Source of the DNA: Actinophytocola gossypii
GTDB taxonomy: Bacteria; Actinomycetota; Actinomycetes; Mycobacteriales; Pseudonocardiaceae
NCBI RefSeq assembly: GCF_025165815.1
Contig: NZ_JAFFZE010000018.1
Coordinates: forward strand, 1 to 64,000
DNA length: 64,000 bases
Direction: 5' to 3'
Shown here: positions 34,040-42,392 of the stretch, in pieces
Layout: the number at the start of each line of letters is the position of its first letter
Position numbering within the stretch: position 1 is the stretch's first letter
Notes under the pieces: generated by a model
Told to the model about the DNA's origin: nothing
Databases searched by the model: none
What the model saw: only the letters and a program-made list of their open reading frames with translations
Position numbers and translations under genes: made by a program

Positions 34040-34585
34040 TCAGGCCGCGAGCTCGGATTCGTCGGTTCCTTCGGCGGCGCCGTCCGCACTGGCGAGGCGG
34101 AACAGCGGCTGGCCGTACTCGACGCCCTCGCCGTCGGCCACCAGCACCTCGGCGACCCGGCCGCCGCGTTCGGCCTCAACCGGCAGCATCAGCTTCATCG
34201 CCTCGATGATCGCCACCTGCTGGCCGGGGGAGACCTCGTCGCCCTCGGACACGAACGGCGGCGCGCCCGGCGCCGGCGCCCGGTAGAAGGTGCCGACGGT
34301 GGCCGCGTTCAGCGTCGGGCCGGCCGGGGCGGCGGGCGCGGCCGGGACGGGCGCTGGCACCAGTGGCACCACGGCCCCGTCCACGGTCGCCGGCGCGACC
34401 TGCGGCGGCTGCCAGGCCATCTCCACGGCCACGTCGCCGATCCGCACGTTCAGCGTGCTCGGCGGCTGCGGCGAGGTGGCGAGCAGGTCGGCCGCGGTGT
34501 GCCGGACGGCGGCCAGCACCTCCTCGACGGTCCGTTCGTCGGTCTGGTCCGCGCTGCTCACGGCGCGGGGAAGTGGGTGGGTCAT
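34040..34585 (-). CDS. accB: Biotin carboxyl carrier protein
   Basis: A 181-residue BCCP with a disordered Ala/Pro-rich linker (residues ~75-100) and a C-terminal biotinyl domain (GTFYRAPAPGAPPFVSEGD, biotinylation site EAMKLM near residue 150, then thumb and GQPLFRL). ATG 34585. It sits between accDA and accC in one operon and is the mobile carrier between their active sites. Confidence 0.92.
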   Translation of the reverse strand: MTHPLPRAVSSADQTDERTVEEVLAAVRHTAADLLATSPQPPSTLNVRIGDVAVEMAWQPPQVAPATVDGAVVPLVPAPVPAAPAAPAGPTLNAATVGTFYRAPAPGAPPFVSEGDEVSPGQQVAIIEAMKLMLPVEAERGGRVAEVLVADGEGVEYGQPLFRLASADGAAEGTDESELAA

Positions 34586-34611
34586 CGATCCTGCCCTTCC
34601 GGGGTCGGTCT

Positions 34612-36297
34612 TCAGCTTCCGGTGCCGAACGCGCGGAACCTGGCGCGCCGGCCGGCGATCAGTTCGTCCCGCCCGAGCGGCAACAGCTCCCGCAGGCTCG
34701 CCAGCACCTCGGTGCGCAGGTGCTGCCCGGCGGCGACGTTGTCGGCCTGGCTGCCACCGGGCGGCTCCGGCACGATCCGGTCCACGACGCCGAGCCCGAG
34801 CAGCTCGGTCGAGGTCATCCGCAGCGCCTCGGCGGCGCGCGGCGCGGCCTGCGGGTCGTTCCACAGGATCGCCGCGCACCCCTCCGGGCTGATCACCGAG
34901 TACACCGCGTTCGCGCAGATCAGCACGTGGTTGGCGACGCCGAGGGCGAGCGCGCCGCCGCTGCCGCCCTCGCCGGTGACCACGCTCACCACCGGCACCG
35001 GCAGCGACGCCATCAGCCGGATGTTCTCCGCGATCGCGATGGCCTGGCCGTGCCGCTCGGCCTCCTTGCCGGGGTAGGCGCCCGGCGTGTCGATCAGCGA
35101 CACCACCGGCAGGCCCAGCTTGCCGGCCAGCCGCAGCAGCCGCGCCGACTTGCGGTAGCCGGCCGGGGTCGGCATGCCGAAGTTCCTGGTCGCCAGCTCG
35201 GCCGCGGTGTGGCCCTTCTGGTGACCCATGACGACCACCGGCACGCCGGCGATCCGCCCGAGGCCGCCGATGATCGCCGGGTCCTCGGCGCCGAGCCGGT
35301 CGCCGCGCAGCTCCTCGAAGTCGTCGAGCAGCAGGCCGAGGTAGTCGGCGGTGGTGGGCCGGTTCAGGTCGCGGGCCCGCTGCACGACCTGCCACGGGTC
35401 CCGCTCGCCCTCGGGCGCGGCGGTCTCGCCGACCGGCGGCGCCGGCTCGTCGACCCGGGTGGCCGGCGAGCCCATGGCCAGCAGCCTGGCCAGCGTCCCG
35501 CGCAGCTCCTGGCGCGGGCGGATCATGTCGATCAGCCCGTTAGCCAGCAGGAACTCCGCGGTCTGGAAGTCGGGCGGCAGGGTCTGCTTGATCGTCTGCT
35601 CGATCACCCGGCGACCTGCGAACCCCAGCCGGGCGCCCGGCTCGGCGATGATCACGTCCGACAGCGTCGCGAACGACGCCGCGACGCCGCCGAACGTCGG
35701 ATCGGTCACCAGCGTGACGGTGAGCAGACCGGCCTCGTCGAGCCGGCCGAGCATCGCGCTGGTCTTCGCCATCTGCATCAGCGCGATGGCGCCCTCCTGC
35801 ATCCGCGCCCCGCCGGACGCGGTGACGATCAGCAGCGGAACGCGGCGCTCCAGCGCGGTCTCCCCGGCCAGCGTGATCAGCTCGCCGACCGCGCCACCGA
35901 GGCTGCCGCCCATGAACGCGAAGTCCATGACGGCGACGACCAGCGGGTTCCCCTCGATGCTCCCGCTCGCGCACACCACGGCCTCGTCCAGACCGGTGCT
36001 GGCTCGGGCGCCGGCGAGGCGGTCCGGGTACGGCTTGGAGTCGGTGAACCCGAGCGGGTCGGCCGAGTGCACCGGCAGGTCCAGGATCGTCACGGTGCCG
36101 GGGTCGAGGAGCTGTTCGACCCGGCTGCGGGCGTCCACCCGGCCGTGGTGGCCGCAGTCCGGGCACACCCGGAGACCGCGGCTCAGCCGCTTGTCGTAGA
36201 CCAGCGAGCGGCACTGGCGGCAGCTCACCCACTCGGCTGGTTCCGCTGAGGTGGCGGACACGGCTGCTGACCCGGTCGAGCTGGCGGCAGCGGTCAC
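34612..36297 (-). CDS. Fused acetyl-CoA carboxylase carboxyltransferase (AccD-AccA)
   Basis: A 561-residue fusion of the beta and alpha carboxyltransferase subunits. The N-terminal half is AccD: a zinc ribbon CRQC...CPDC (~24-46), then [16 protein letters not shown] and SGGARMQEG. The C-terminal half, from ~residue 310, is Acc[38 protein letters not shown] and [15 protein letters not shown] 36297 is preferred over GTG 36349-36351 because AAGGAGG lies 6 bases upstream. Actinobacteria normally use AccA3/AccD6; an extra E. coli-type enzyme suggests dedicated malonyl-CoA supply. Fused AccDA forms also occur in some secondary-metabolite loci, but no PKS is visible here. Confidence 0.9.
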   Translation of the reverse strand: MTAAASSTGSAAVSATSAEPAEWVSCRQCRSLVYDKRLSRGLRVCPDCGHHGRVDARSRVEQLLDPGTVTILDLPVHSADPLGFTDSKPYPDRLAGARASTGLDEAVVCASGSIEGNPLVVAVMDFAFMGGSLGGAVGELITLAGETALERRVPLLIVTASGGARMQEGAIALMQMAKTSAMLGRLDEAGLLTVTLVTDPTFGGVAASFATLSDVIIAEPGARLGFAGRRVIEQTIKQTLPPDFQTAEFLLANGLIDMIRPRQELRGTLARLLAMGSPATRVDEPAPPVGETAAPEGERDPWQVVQRARDLNRPTTADYLGLLLDDFEELRGDRLGAEDPAIIGGLGRIAGVPVVVMGHQKGHTAAELATRNFGMPTPAGYRKSARLLRLAGKLGLPVVSLIDTPGAYPGKEAERHGQAIAIAENIRLMASLPVPVVSVVTGEGGSGGALALGVANHVLICANAVYSVISPEGCAAILWNDPQAAPRAAEALRMTSTELLGLGVVDRIVPEPPGGSQADNVAAGQHLRTEVLASLRELLPLGRDELIAGRRARFRAFGTGS

Positions 36298-36392
36298 GGC
36301 GACCCTCCTTGGGCTAGGCGTCGGGACCGAGACTCGCCCGCTGATCTCCACGTCGGCTCAAGGGACGGTCAAGTGTGCCGCCAGCTGTGCCG

Positions 36393-36827
36393 CTATCCGC
36401 GCCGGTCGCGCATGCCCTCGGCGAGGGCCTCGAGCGCGGGCAGCGCGTCGCGGAGCGTGTCGCCGACCTCGGGTGGCAGCCCCTCCAGGATCTTGGCGAC
36501 GGTCTCGGTCCGCGCGGCGAGGATCCGCTGGTGGGTCTGCCGGCCGGGCTCGGTGGCCTCGAGCTGGACCGCCCGCTGGTCGGCTGGGTCGGGCAGTCTG
36601 CGGATCAGCCCGTCGCCGTCCAGCTTGGACACCACCCGGGACACCATCGTCGGGTTGAGCCCTTCCAGCTCGGTCAGCTCGGCCAGACCGAGCGGCCCCC
36701 GGTGGGCGACGAGCCCCAGGACCGACGCCTGGGTCGGGGTCAGGTCCTCGCTCGCGGACGCCGCGTTGAACATGCGCGCGAGCCGCCCGATGGCCCGCCG
36801 CAGCCGCGCCACTGCCTCGGCATCCAC
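36393..36827 (-). CDS. MarR family transcriptional regulator
   Basis: A 144-residue winged-helix regulator with SEDLTPTQASVLGLVAHRGPLGLAEL (helices 2-3) and the recognition helix and wing NPTMVSRVVSKLDGDGLIRRLPDPADQRAV. GTG 36827 has AGGAGG 5 bases upstream. It is divergent from an MFS drug exporter across a 68-bp gap holding a strong inverted repeat, the classic MarR-efflux layout. The acc operon begins 95 bases downstream of its stop. Confidence 0.9.
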   Translation of the reverse strand: MDAEAVARLRRAIGRLARMFNAASASEDLTPTQASVLGLVAHRGPLGLAELTELEGLNPTMVSRVVSKLDGDGLIRRLPDPADQRAVQLEATEPGRQTHQRILAARTETVAKILEGLPPEVGDTLRDALPALEALAEGMRDRRG

Positions 36828-36859
36828 GATGACCTCCTCGGACGTTCGTCACAAACGGA

Positions 36860-36881
36860 TTGCTTGCTTGTCGGCAAGCAA
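36860..36881. promoter_or_regulatory. MarR-type operator between marR and the MFS gene
   Basis: TTGCTTGC-TTGTCG-GCAAGCAA: perfect 8-bp arms around a 6-base spacer in the marR/MFS divergent promoter gap. Both the marR GTG (36827) and the MFS ATG (36896) are close, so one bound dimer could block both promoters. Confidence 0.7.
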
Positions 36882-36895
36882 ATTATTGTCGAGTC

Positions 36896-38299
36896 ATGCG
36901 GACGCGAAGCGTAGGAGACACATCCCACACCGCGTCCTCCGCCGACGGCCCGGATCCGCTGCCCCGCCGCCACCTCGTCTTCGCGGTGGTCGCGATCGCG
37001 TTGTTCATGGCGTCGATGGACCAGACGATTGTCGCCACCGCGCTGAACGCGATCCAGACCGACCTGTCCGCCGAGCTGACCTGGAGCGGCTGGACGATCA
37101 CCGTCTACTCGCTCGGTCAGATCATCGCCATGCCGACGGCCGGCAAGCTCGGCGACCACTTCGGCCGCAAGCGGGTGTTCCTCGTGGGCATCGCCGTGTT
37201 CACGCTGGCGTCGCTGGCCTGCGGGTTCGCCGACAACATCTACCTGCTGGTGGCGCTGCGCGCGGTGCAGGCACTCGGCGGCGGCGCGTTCCTGCCGTCC
37301 GCGACCGGGATCGTCGCCGAGCACTTCGGCCGGCACCGCGACCGCGCGGTCGGCATGTTCACCAGCATCTTCCCGGCCGGCGCGATCGTCGGCCCGATCC
37401 TCGGCGGCGTCATCGTGAGCTGGCTCGGCTGGCGGGCGATCTTCCTGGTCAACGTGCCGATCGGGGTGATCCTGTTCGTGCTGGCCGCCAAGCTCATCGC
37501 CGAGTCGCCGCGCAAGCCGGCCGAGCGGGTCGACGTGCGCGGGCTGGTGCTGCTGGCCACGCTGATGCTGGCCACGATGTACGGGCTGACCAACCTCGAC
37601 CTCGGCCTGGCCAGCCCCTGGTTCCTGGTGCCGGAGGCGGTCGCGGTCCTCGCCGCGGTCCTGTTCGTGCGGCACACCGCGCGGCACCGGGCCCCGTTCA
37701 TCCCGGTCCGGTTCCTGCGCGGGAAGACGTTCGGCGCGATGAACGTGCTGAACCTGCTGTTCGGCGGCGCCGCGATCGGGTTCGGCGCGCTGGTGCCGCT
37801 CTACGCCGAGGAACGCTTCCACCTCGATCCGCTCGCCGCGGGCACCCTGCTCACCGCCCGCGGCGTCGGCATGATCTGCGTCGCCGCGCTGGCCGTGCTG
37901 GCGCTGCGCCGGGCCGGGCACCGGATCCCGATGCTGGTCGGGTTCGGGCTGCTGATCGTCGGGCTGGCGATGATGGCGCTGCCGCCGCCGGGGATCTCCG
38001 GCTATGCCTGGCTCGCGTTCGCCGCCGGCCTGACCGGCCTCGGCATGGGCCTCGCCGTCCCGGCGACGAACAACGCCGGCCTGTCACTCGCGCCGGACCA
38101 GGCGGCGTCGATCGCCGGGCTGCGCGGGATGTTCCGGCAGACCGGGGCGATCATCGCCGTCTCGGTCACCACCGCGGTGCTGGCGAACAGCGCGAACCCG
38201 GCGATGTCCCAGGCGCACTCGTTCGTGGTACTGGCCGTCCTGCTCCTCGCGGTGGTCCCGCTGATCTTCACGATCCCGGACCACCGCGGGAGCTGGTGA
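36896..38299 (+). CDS. MFS drug:H+ antiporter (DHA2/EmrB-QacA type)
   Basis: A 467-residue multi-spanning exporter. The first helix carries FMASMDQTIVATALNAIQ, followed by the motif A loop GKLGDHFGRKRVFL and motif C-like GPILGGVIVSWLGWRAIFLVNVPIG, as in EmrB/QacA-type pumps. About 12-14 helices are seen. ATG 36896 is chosen; an upstream GTG/TTG-type frame continues to 36860 through the operator and is less likely. It probably exports a toxic compound sensed by MarR. Confidence 0.9.
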   Translation: MRTRSVGDTSHTASSADGPDPLPRRHLVFAVVAIALFMASMDQTIVATALNAIQTDLSAELTWSGWTITVYSLGQIIAMPTAGKLGDHFGRKRVFLVGIAVFTLASLACGFADNIYLLVALRAVQALGGGAFLPSATGIVAEHFGRHRDRAVGMFTSIFPAGAIVGPILGGVIVSWLGWRAIFLVNVPIGVILFVLAAKLIAESPRKPAERVDVRGLVLLATLMLATMYGLTNLDLGLASPWFLVPEAVAVLAAVLFVRHTARHRAPFIPVRFLRGKTFGAMNVLNLLFGGAAIGFGALVPLYAEERFHLDPLAAGTLLTARGVGMICVAALAVLALRRAGHRIPMLVGFGLLIVGLAMMALPPPGISGYAWLAFAAGLTGLGMGLAVPATNNAGLSLAPDQAASIAGLRGMFRQTGAIIAVSVTTAVLANSANPAMSQAHSFVVLAVLLLAVVPLIFTIPDHRGSW

Positions 38300-38300
38300 C

Positions 38301-39323
38301 TCAGTTCCGGATCGGGTCGCCGCGCAGCGGGATGTCGTCGGCGCGGGCCGGGTCGATCCGGTCGACCGAGCCGTCGGCGGCGGTCTGCGCGATGGCCAGC
38401 ATCGCCACGTACGCCGAGCGGATCTGCTTCTGCTCGAACTCCTGGCCCATCGCCGACAGCTCCAGCAGCACGCTCGCGCTGCCGCGCAGGCCGTAGGCGT
38501 TGCGCGCGATGCCCTCGTAGGTCCCGCCGGGGTACTGGCTCACGTACCCGCCGGCCAGGTGGTCGATGGACTTCTGGGCCACCACGGACACCTGCTTGGC
38601 CGCGTCGACGGCCTCCGGCGCGACCCCGTCGGCGCTCGGCCAGTACACCGACGCGGTGATCTCCCGACCGTCGTCGTCCACGTAGCGGCCCTGCATGTGG
38701 TAGTCGACCACGATGTCCGGCCGGAACTCCAGCCACGCGCGCTGGATGTGCCCCGCCTCGGTGGCCGGGTTGTCCTCCGGCGCCAGGTCCGGGTTGTGGT
38801 AGCGGTTGATGTCGTAGCCCTTGCCCCGCTCGCCGTACTCGGGGTCGGCGTCCGGGTCGTAGTTGTAGCGCCAGTCCCGCGCGTGCCCGTCCGGGTTGGC
38901 CCGCACGATCACGTCCACGGTCAGCTGGGAGCGCAGCCACCGGTGCCACCCGGTGTTGCCGACCCCGACCGTACGCAGGAACTCCAGCGCCGCCGGTGCG
39001 CCGAGCGGCTCGTTGCCGTGCTGCTGGGAGACGTACTGGATGCGCAGCGGGCCGTTCCCGACCCTGGCCGCCCACACCGGACGGCCCTCGTTGGTCTCGC
39101 CGATCGTGCGCACGTCGACGCGGCCTCGGCTGCGGTCGGCGAGCTGGTCGAGCCGGCGCCCGACCTCCTCGTTGGACGGTCGCGGGTCGACCTCGTGCCA
39201 CCAGGTGGCCTTGGCCGGCGGAGCGGGTGCGGGGGCGGGGGCGGCCTGCGCGGGAGCGGCGAGCGTGGTGGCCACCACCGCCGCGGTTGCCAGCGCGAGC
39301 AGGGAACGCGGGCGAATACGCAT
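38301..39323 (-). CDS. Secreted M14-type zinc carboxypeptidase
   Basis: A 340-residue exported metallopeptidase. A Sec signal peptide (LLALATAAVVATTLAAPAQA, cleavage ~27-28) is followed by a Pro/Ala spacer and the M14 domain with zinc motif QQHGNEP (HxxE), ANPDGHARDWRYN, YDINRYHNPDL and a C-terminal His in DYHMQGR. It is likely to act on the cell wall or external peptides. ATG 39323. It ends 1 base from the convergent MFS stop. Confidence 0.87.
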   Translation of the reverse strand: MRIRPRSLLALATAAVVATTLAAPAQAAPAPAPAPPAKATWWHEVDPRPSNEEVGRRLDQLADRSRGRVDVRTIGETNEGRPVWAARVGNGPLRIQYVSQQHGNEPLGAPAALEFLRTVGVGNTGWHRWLRSQLTVDVIVRANPDGHARDWRYNYDPDADPEYGERGKGYDINRYHNPDLAPEDNPATEAGHIQRAWLEFRPDIVVDYHMQGRYVDDDGREITASVYWPSADGVAPEAVDAAKQVSVVAQKSIDHLAGGYVSQYPGGTYEGIARNAYGLRGSASVLLELSAMGQEFEQKQIRSAYVAMLAIAQTAADGSVDRIDPARADDIPLRGDPIRN

Positions 39324-39375
39324 GTACGCAACCTGTCACACGACGTGACGCGCTGACAACCCCGTCACACCCCCG

Positions 39376-40101
39376 TCACACGGCCTGGGGCTTCATCGGC
39401 ACGTGCCGGACCATGGCCCAGGCCAGTCCCACGGCCAGCACGAACAGCCCGCAGCTGACGCCGAGCACCGTCGCGTTCGAGAGGCCGACGACGGCGAGGT
39501 CGTCCCCGATGAACGGCATGCCGCTGTTGCCGACGACGACCAGGCTCGGCAGCACGACCACCAGTCCGAGCGGGATGGTGAGCAGGCCGTGCCCGGCGGA
39601 GCGGAAGAAGCCGAGCCCGATCAGCACCCCCGCGACCGTCCACAGCAGCAGCGTCAGCCAGTAGGTGCCGAAGATGACCGGGTACTGGTCGGCGGCGGTG
39701 AACAGGCCGGTCCGGTCCAGCGTCTGCGGCCAGTCGAGGATCGCGTAGAGCGCGCGCTCGACCAGGTAGCACAGGGTGACCAGCAGGGCGGCGAACCCGG
39801 AGACCAGGACCGTGTGCGTCACCGCCTGGCCGAAGAACTCCCGCCGGGTGCGCCCGTGCGCGAGCTGCAGCCGCAGGTAGGTGTTGACCAGGTCCAGGCC
39901 GAGGCCGAACAGCAGCCAGCGCGGAACCTGGGTGGCCGCGTCGTGCACGACGCTGTCCGGCATCCCGTTGGTCACGCCGACCACCCCGGCGATGATCAGC
40001 ACCACGACCGTGAACAGCACCCACAACACCGCGACGAACGGCAGGTGCGCGGCGAGCATCACGCGCAGCGTCGGCCAGCGCTTCGCGATCCGGGTGGTCA
40101 T
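39376..40101 (-). CDS. ABC transporter-associated membrane protein (YtrC/D-like)
   Basis: A 241-residue protein with about six membrane helices and no soluble domain, the third gene of a GntR-ATPase-permease operon. ATG 40101 overlaps the ATPase stop by 4 bases (ATGA). Context and topology match ABC-2 type permeases of YtrABCDEF-like systems, which respond to cell-wall antibiotics. Sequence motifs are weak, so the call rests on context. Confidence 0.75.
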   Translation of the reverse strand: MTTRIAKRWPTLRVMLAAHLPFVAVLWVLFTVVVLIIAGVVGVTNGMPDSVVHDAATQVPRWLLFGLGLDLVNTYLRLQLAHGRTRREFFGQAVTHTVLVSGFAALLVTLCYLVERALYAILDWPQTLDRTGLFTAADQYPVIFGTYWLTLLLWTVAGVLIGLGFFRSAGHGLLTIPLGLVVVLPSLVVVGNSGMPFIGDDLAVVGLSNATVLGVSCGLFVLAVGLAWAMVRHVPMKPQAV

Positions 40102-40994
40102 GGGGTCTCTCCCTGGTGTGCGTTCGCCGGTTCGGTCAGGTGGATGAACAGGTCCTGCAGGGCGAGCGGGCCGAGGTCGAGTCCCGCGGCCTGCGCCCGC
40201 GCCCGCCGGTCGGCGTCGAGTTCGCCGTAGACCATCGCGGACTTGGTGCGGCCGAGGCGTTTCTCGCCGAGTACGCGCATGCCGTCGACGAACCGGTCGA
40301 CCTGTTCGGCGTCCCCGGTGACCGCGGAGCCGGACGCGCGCAGGGCCTCGGCGTCGTCGTGCAGCACCAGCCGGCCATCGTCGAGGATCAGCACCTCCTC
40401 AAACAGCGCGCTGACCTCCTCGATGAGGTGTGTGGAGAGGATCATCGTGCGCGGGTGGGCCATCGCCTCGGCGAGCAGCGCGTCGTAGAACTTGTACCGC
40501 GACGGCGCGTCCAGCCCGAGGTAGGACTCGTCGAACATGGTCACCGGCGTGCGCGAGGCGAGCCCGACGACGATGCCGAGCGCGGACTGCTTGCCGTGCG
40601 AGAGCGTGCCGGCGTTCTTGTCCACCGGCAGCTCGAACAGGTCGACCAGCTCGCGGGCGTAGCCGGCGTCCCAGCTGGGCCGCAGGTGCTCGGCGAACTC
40701 CAGCAGCTCCTTGACCTTCAGCCCGGACACCGCGGCGTCGCCGGTGCCGCGCACCAGGCACAGCTGGCCGGTGACCTCCGCGTTCTCGAACACCGGTCGC
40801 CCGCCGACGGTCACCGTGCCGCCGCTCGGCTTCCGGTAGCCGGCGAGCAGCGACAGCAGGCTGGTCTTGCCGGAGCCGTTGCGGCCGAGCAGGCCGTAGA
40901 TCTTGCCTCCGGTCAGCGTGAAGCTCACCTCGTCGAGCGCGGTCACGTCGTCGTACCGCAACGACAACCGTTCCGCCTCAATGAAAGTACTCAT
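40098..40994 (-). CDS. ABC transporter ATP-binding protein (YtrB-like)
   Basis: A 298-residue ATPase. Walker A is GLLGRNGSGKTSLLSLLAG. The signature is degenerate, LSHGKQSALGIVVGLA instead of LSGGQ. Walker B is VTMFDESYLGLD, with Ser after DE instead of Pro, and the switch is LSTHLIEEVSALFEEVLIL. Such deviations are common in YtrB-type exporters. A C-terminal ~70-residue regulatory extension follows. ATG 40994 overlaps the GntR stop by 4 bases. Confidence 0.88.
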   Translation of the reverse strand: MSTFIEAERLSLRYDDVTALDEVSFTLTGGKIYGLLGRNGSGKTSLLSLLAGYRKPSGGTVTVGGRPVFENAEVTGQLCLVRGTGDAAVSGLKVKELLEFAEHLRPSWDAGYARELVDLFELPVDKNAGTLSHGKQSALGIVVGLASRTPVTMFDESYLGLDAPSRYKFYDALLAEAMAHPRTMILSTHLIEEVSALFEEVLILDDGRLVLHDDAEALRASGSAVTGDAEQVDRFVDGMRVLGEKRLGRTKSAMVYGELDADRRARAQAAGLDLGPLALQDLFIHLTEPANAHQGETP

Positions 40995-41362
40995 GGTCGA
41001 ATATCCTTATTGGACAGTTCAGTGATCTGCTGGACGAGGTCGGACAGCGGGATGCCGAGTGTTCTGGCCTGCGTCACCATCGGCTCCACCACGTCGGCGA
41101 AGAAGCTCTTGCGACGCCGTTCACGCAGGGCCTCCGGGGCGTCCGGGCTGACGAACATGCCGATGCCCCGGCGTTTGTAGAGCACGCCGTCGTCGACGAG
41201 CTGCTGGAACGCCTTCGCGACCGTCGCGGGGTTGATCCGGTGGAACGCGGCGTACTTGGTGGTCGACATGACCTGCTCGTCACCGCGCAGTGTCCCGCGC
41301 AGCACGTCGGCCTCGATCTGCTCGGCGATCTGCCGGTAGATCGGGCTGCGGTCGTCGAACAC
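40991..41362 (-). CDS. GntR family regulator, YtrA subfamily
   Basis: A 123-residue short GntR protein: wHTH (SPIYRQIAEQIEADVLRGTL, then INPATVAKAFQQLVDDGVLYKRRGIGMFV) plus a small C-terminal dimerisation tail, the YtrA layout. GTG 41362. It autoregulates its ABC operon in known cases. The 11-bp-arm inverted repeat at 41380-41407, just upstream of its start, is the likely operator. Confidence 0.9.
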   Translation of the reverse strand: MFDDRSPIYRQIAEQIEADVLRGTLRGDEQVMSTTKYAAFHRINPATVAKAFQQLVDDGVLYKRRGIGMFVSPDAPEALRERRRKSFFADVVEPMVTQARTLGIPLSDLVQQITELSNKDIRP

Positions 41363-41379
41363 GTCCGTTCCTTGGTTCG

Positions 41380-41407
41380 GTGGTTCATTACTTCACTAAT
41401 GAACCAC
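41380..41407. promoter_or_regulatory. YtrA-type operator (11-bp arm inverted repeat)
   Basis: GTGGTTCATTA (41380-41390) and TAATGAACCAC (41397-41407) are perfect reverse complements around CTTCAC. The site lies 17 bases upstream of the gntR start codon and fits the long palindromes bound by YtrA-subfamily repressors. Confidence 0.7.
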
Positions 41408-41448
41408 AGGGCTAGGGTGGACGTCAAGCCGAGGTTGGGGGCTAGCAG

Positions 41449-41460
41449 GAAAGCGCTTTC
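41449..41460. promoter_or_regulatory. LacI-type operator-like palindrome before the Tat-exported TIM-barrel gene
   Basis: GAAAGCGCTTTC, a perfect 12-bp palindrome with the central CG step typical of LacI/GalR-family sites, lies 53 bases upstream of the gene at 41513. It suggests carbohydrate-responsive control. No LacI gene is in the window. Confidence 0.5.
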
Positions 41461-41512
41461 TCAGGTACTTTCCGAGATGTTGGAGCCCCCGGCCAGCAAT
41501 GGAGCGCACCTG

Positions 41513-42376
41513 ATGGGCCAGACGAGACGAGAGATCCTGCACCTCCTCGGCGGCGCGACACTCGCCACCACCGCGGCCGCCGGCCTCGCCGGCAGCGCGG
41601 CCGCCACCCCGGGTCACGGCAACCGGGGCCGCATCCCCGACCGCGGCATCGGCATGCACCTCTACACCGTCCGCGACCTGCTGGCGGACGACCCGCTCGG
41701 CACCCTCATGGCGATGAGCCGGATCGGCTACGAGTGCGTCGGGGTAAGCGCGTTCCCCCGCCCGGCCGACGAGATCAGGGACATGTGCCGCGAGGCCCGG
41801 CTGAACCCGGTCATCCTGCACGTCGGTCACGGCGACCTGGTGAACAACCTGGAGGCCAAGCTCGCCGACGCGAAGACCATCGGCGTGCGCTGGGTGGTGC
41901 TCTCGTCGTTCCCCGGCGACATGTACACCGTCGAGGGCATGGAACTCGGCGCACGGCAGCTCACCGAGGCCGGCCGGGCCGCCCGCGAGCTGGGCCTCGG
42001 CGGCGTGCTGCATCACAACCACGGCACGGAGTTCGACGTCATCGGCGGCAAGCAGCTGTACGAGATCCTGCTGCACGAGAGCGACCCGCGCTGCGTCGGC
42101 TTCGAACTCGACCTCGGCTGGGCCCACCGCGCAGGCGTGGACAGCCGGTGGATCTTCGCCGACCACCCGGACCGCTTCCCGGTGCTGCACGTCAAGGACC
42201 ACGACGGCGCGGGCGGCTGGGCCGACGTCGGTCACGGCGTCGTCGACTTCCCGCACATCTTCGAGAAGGCGGGTGTCGCCGGCGTGCGCTACTGGCTGGT
42301 GGAGCGCGACGACCAGCCGGCGCCGCTGGACACCGCACGCAACAGCTTCGAGTACCTGGACAACGTGCGGTGGTGA
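41513..42376 (+). CDS. Tat-exported sugar phosphate isomerase/epimerase-like TIM-barrel protein
   Basis: A 287-residue protein of the xylose isomerase-like TIM-barrel (AP endonuclease 2) superfamily. A Tat signal (TRREILHLLGG, then an Ala-rich stretch ending near residue 31) is followed by GIGMHLYTVRDLL, GVLHHNHGTEFDVI (metal His/Glu), FELDLGWAHRAGVDS and LHVKDHDGAGGWADVGHGVVDF. ATG 41513 has GGAG 8 bases upstream. Export through Tat suggests a metal-loaded enzyme acting on external sugars, which fits the LacI-like palindrome before it. It is followed 16 bases later by a Tat-exported M28 peptidase. Confidence 0.85.
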   Translation: MGQTRREILHLLGGATLATTAAAGLAGSAAATPGHGNRGRIPDRGIGMHLYTVRDLLADDPLGTLMAMSRIGYECVGVSAFPRPADEIRDMCREARLNPVILHVGHGDLVNNLEAKLADAKTIGVRWVVLSSFPGDMYTVEGMELGARQLTEAGRAARELGLGGVLHHNHGTEFDVIGGKQLYEILLHESDPRCVGFELDLGWAHRAGVDSRWIFADHPDRFPVLHVKDHDGAGGWADVGHGVVDFPHIFEKAGVAGVRYWLVERDDQPAPLDTARNSFEYLDNVRW

Positions 42377-42392
42377 GGGCTAGGCAGGAGGG

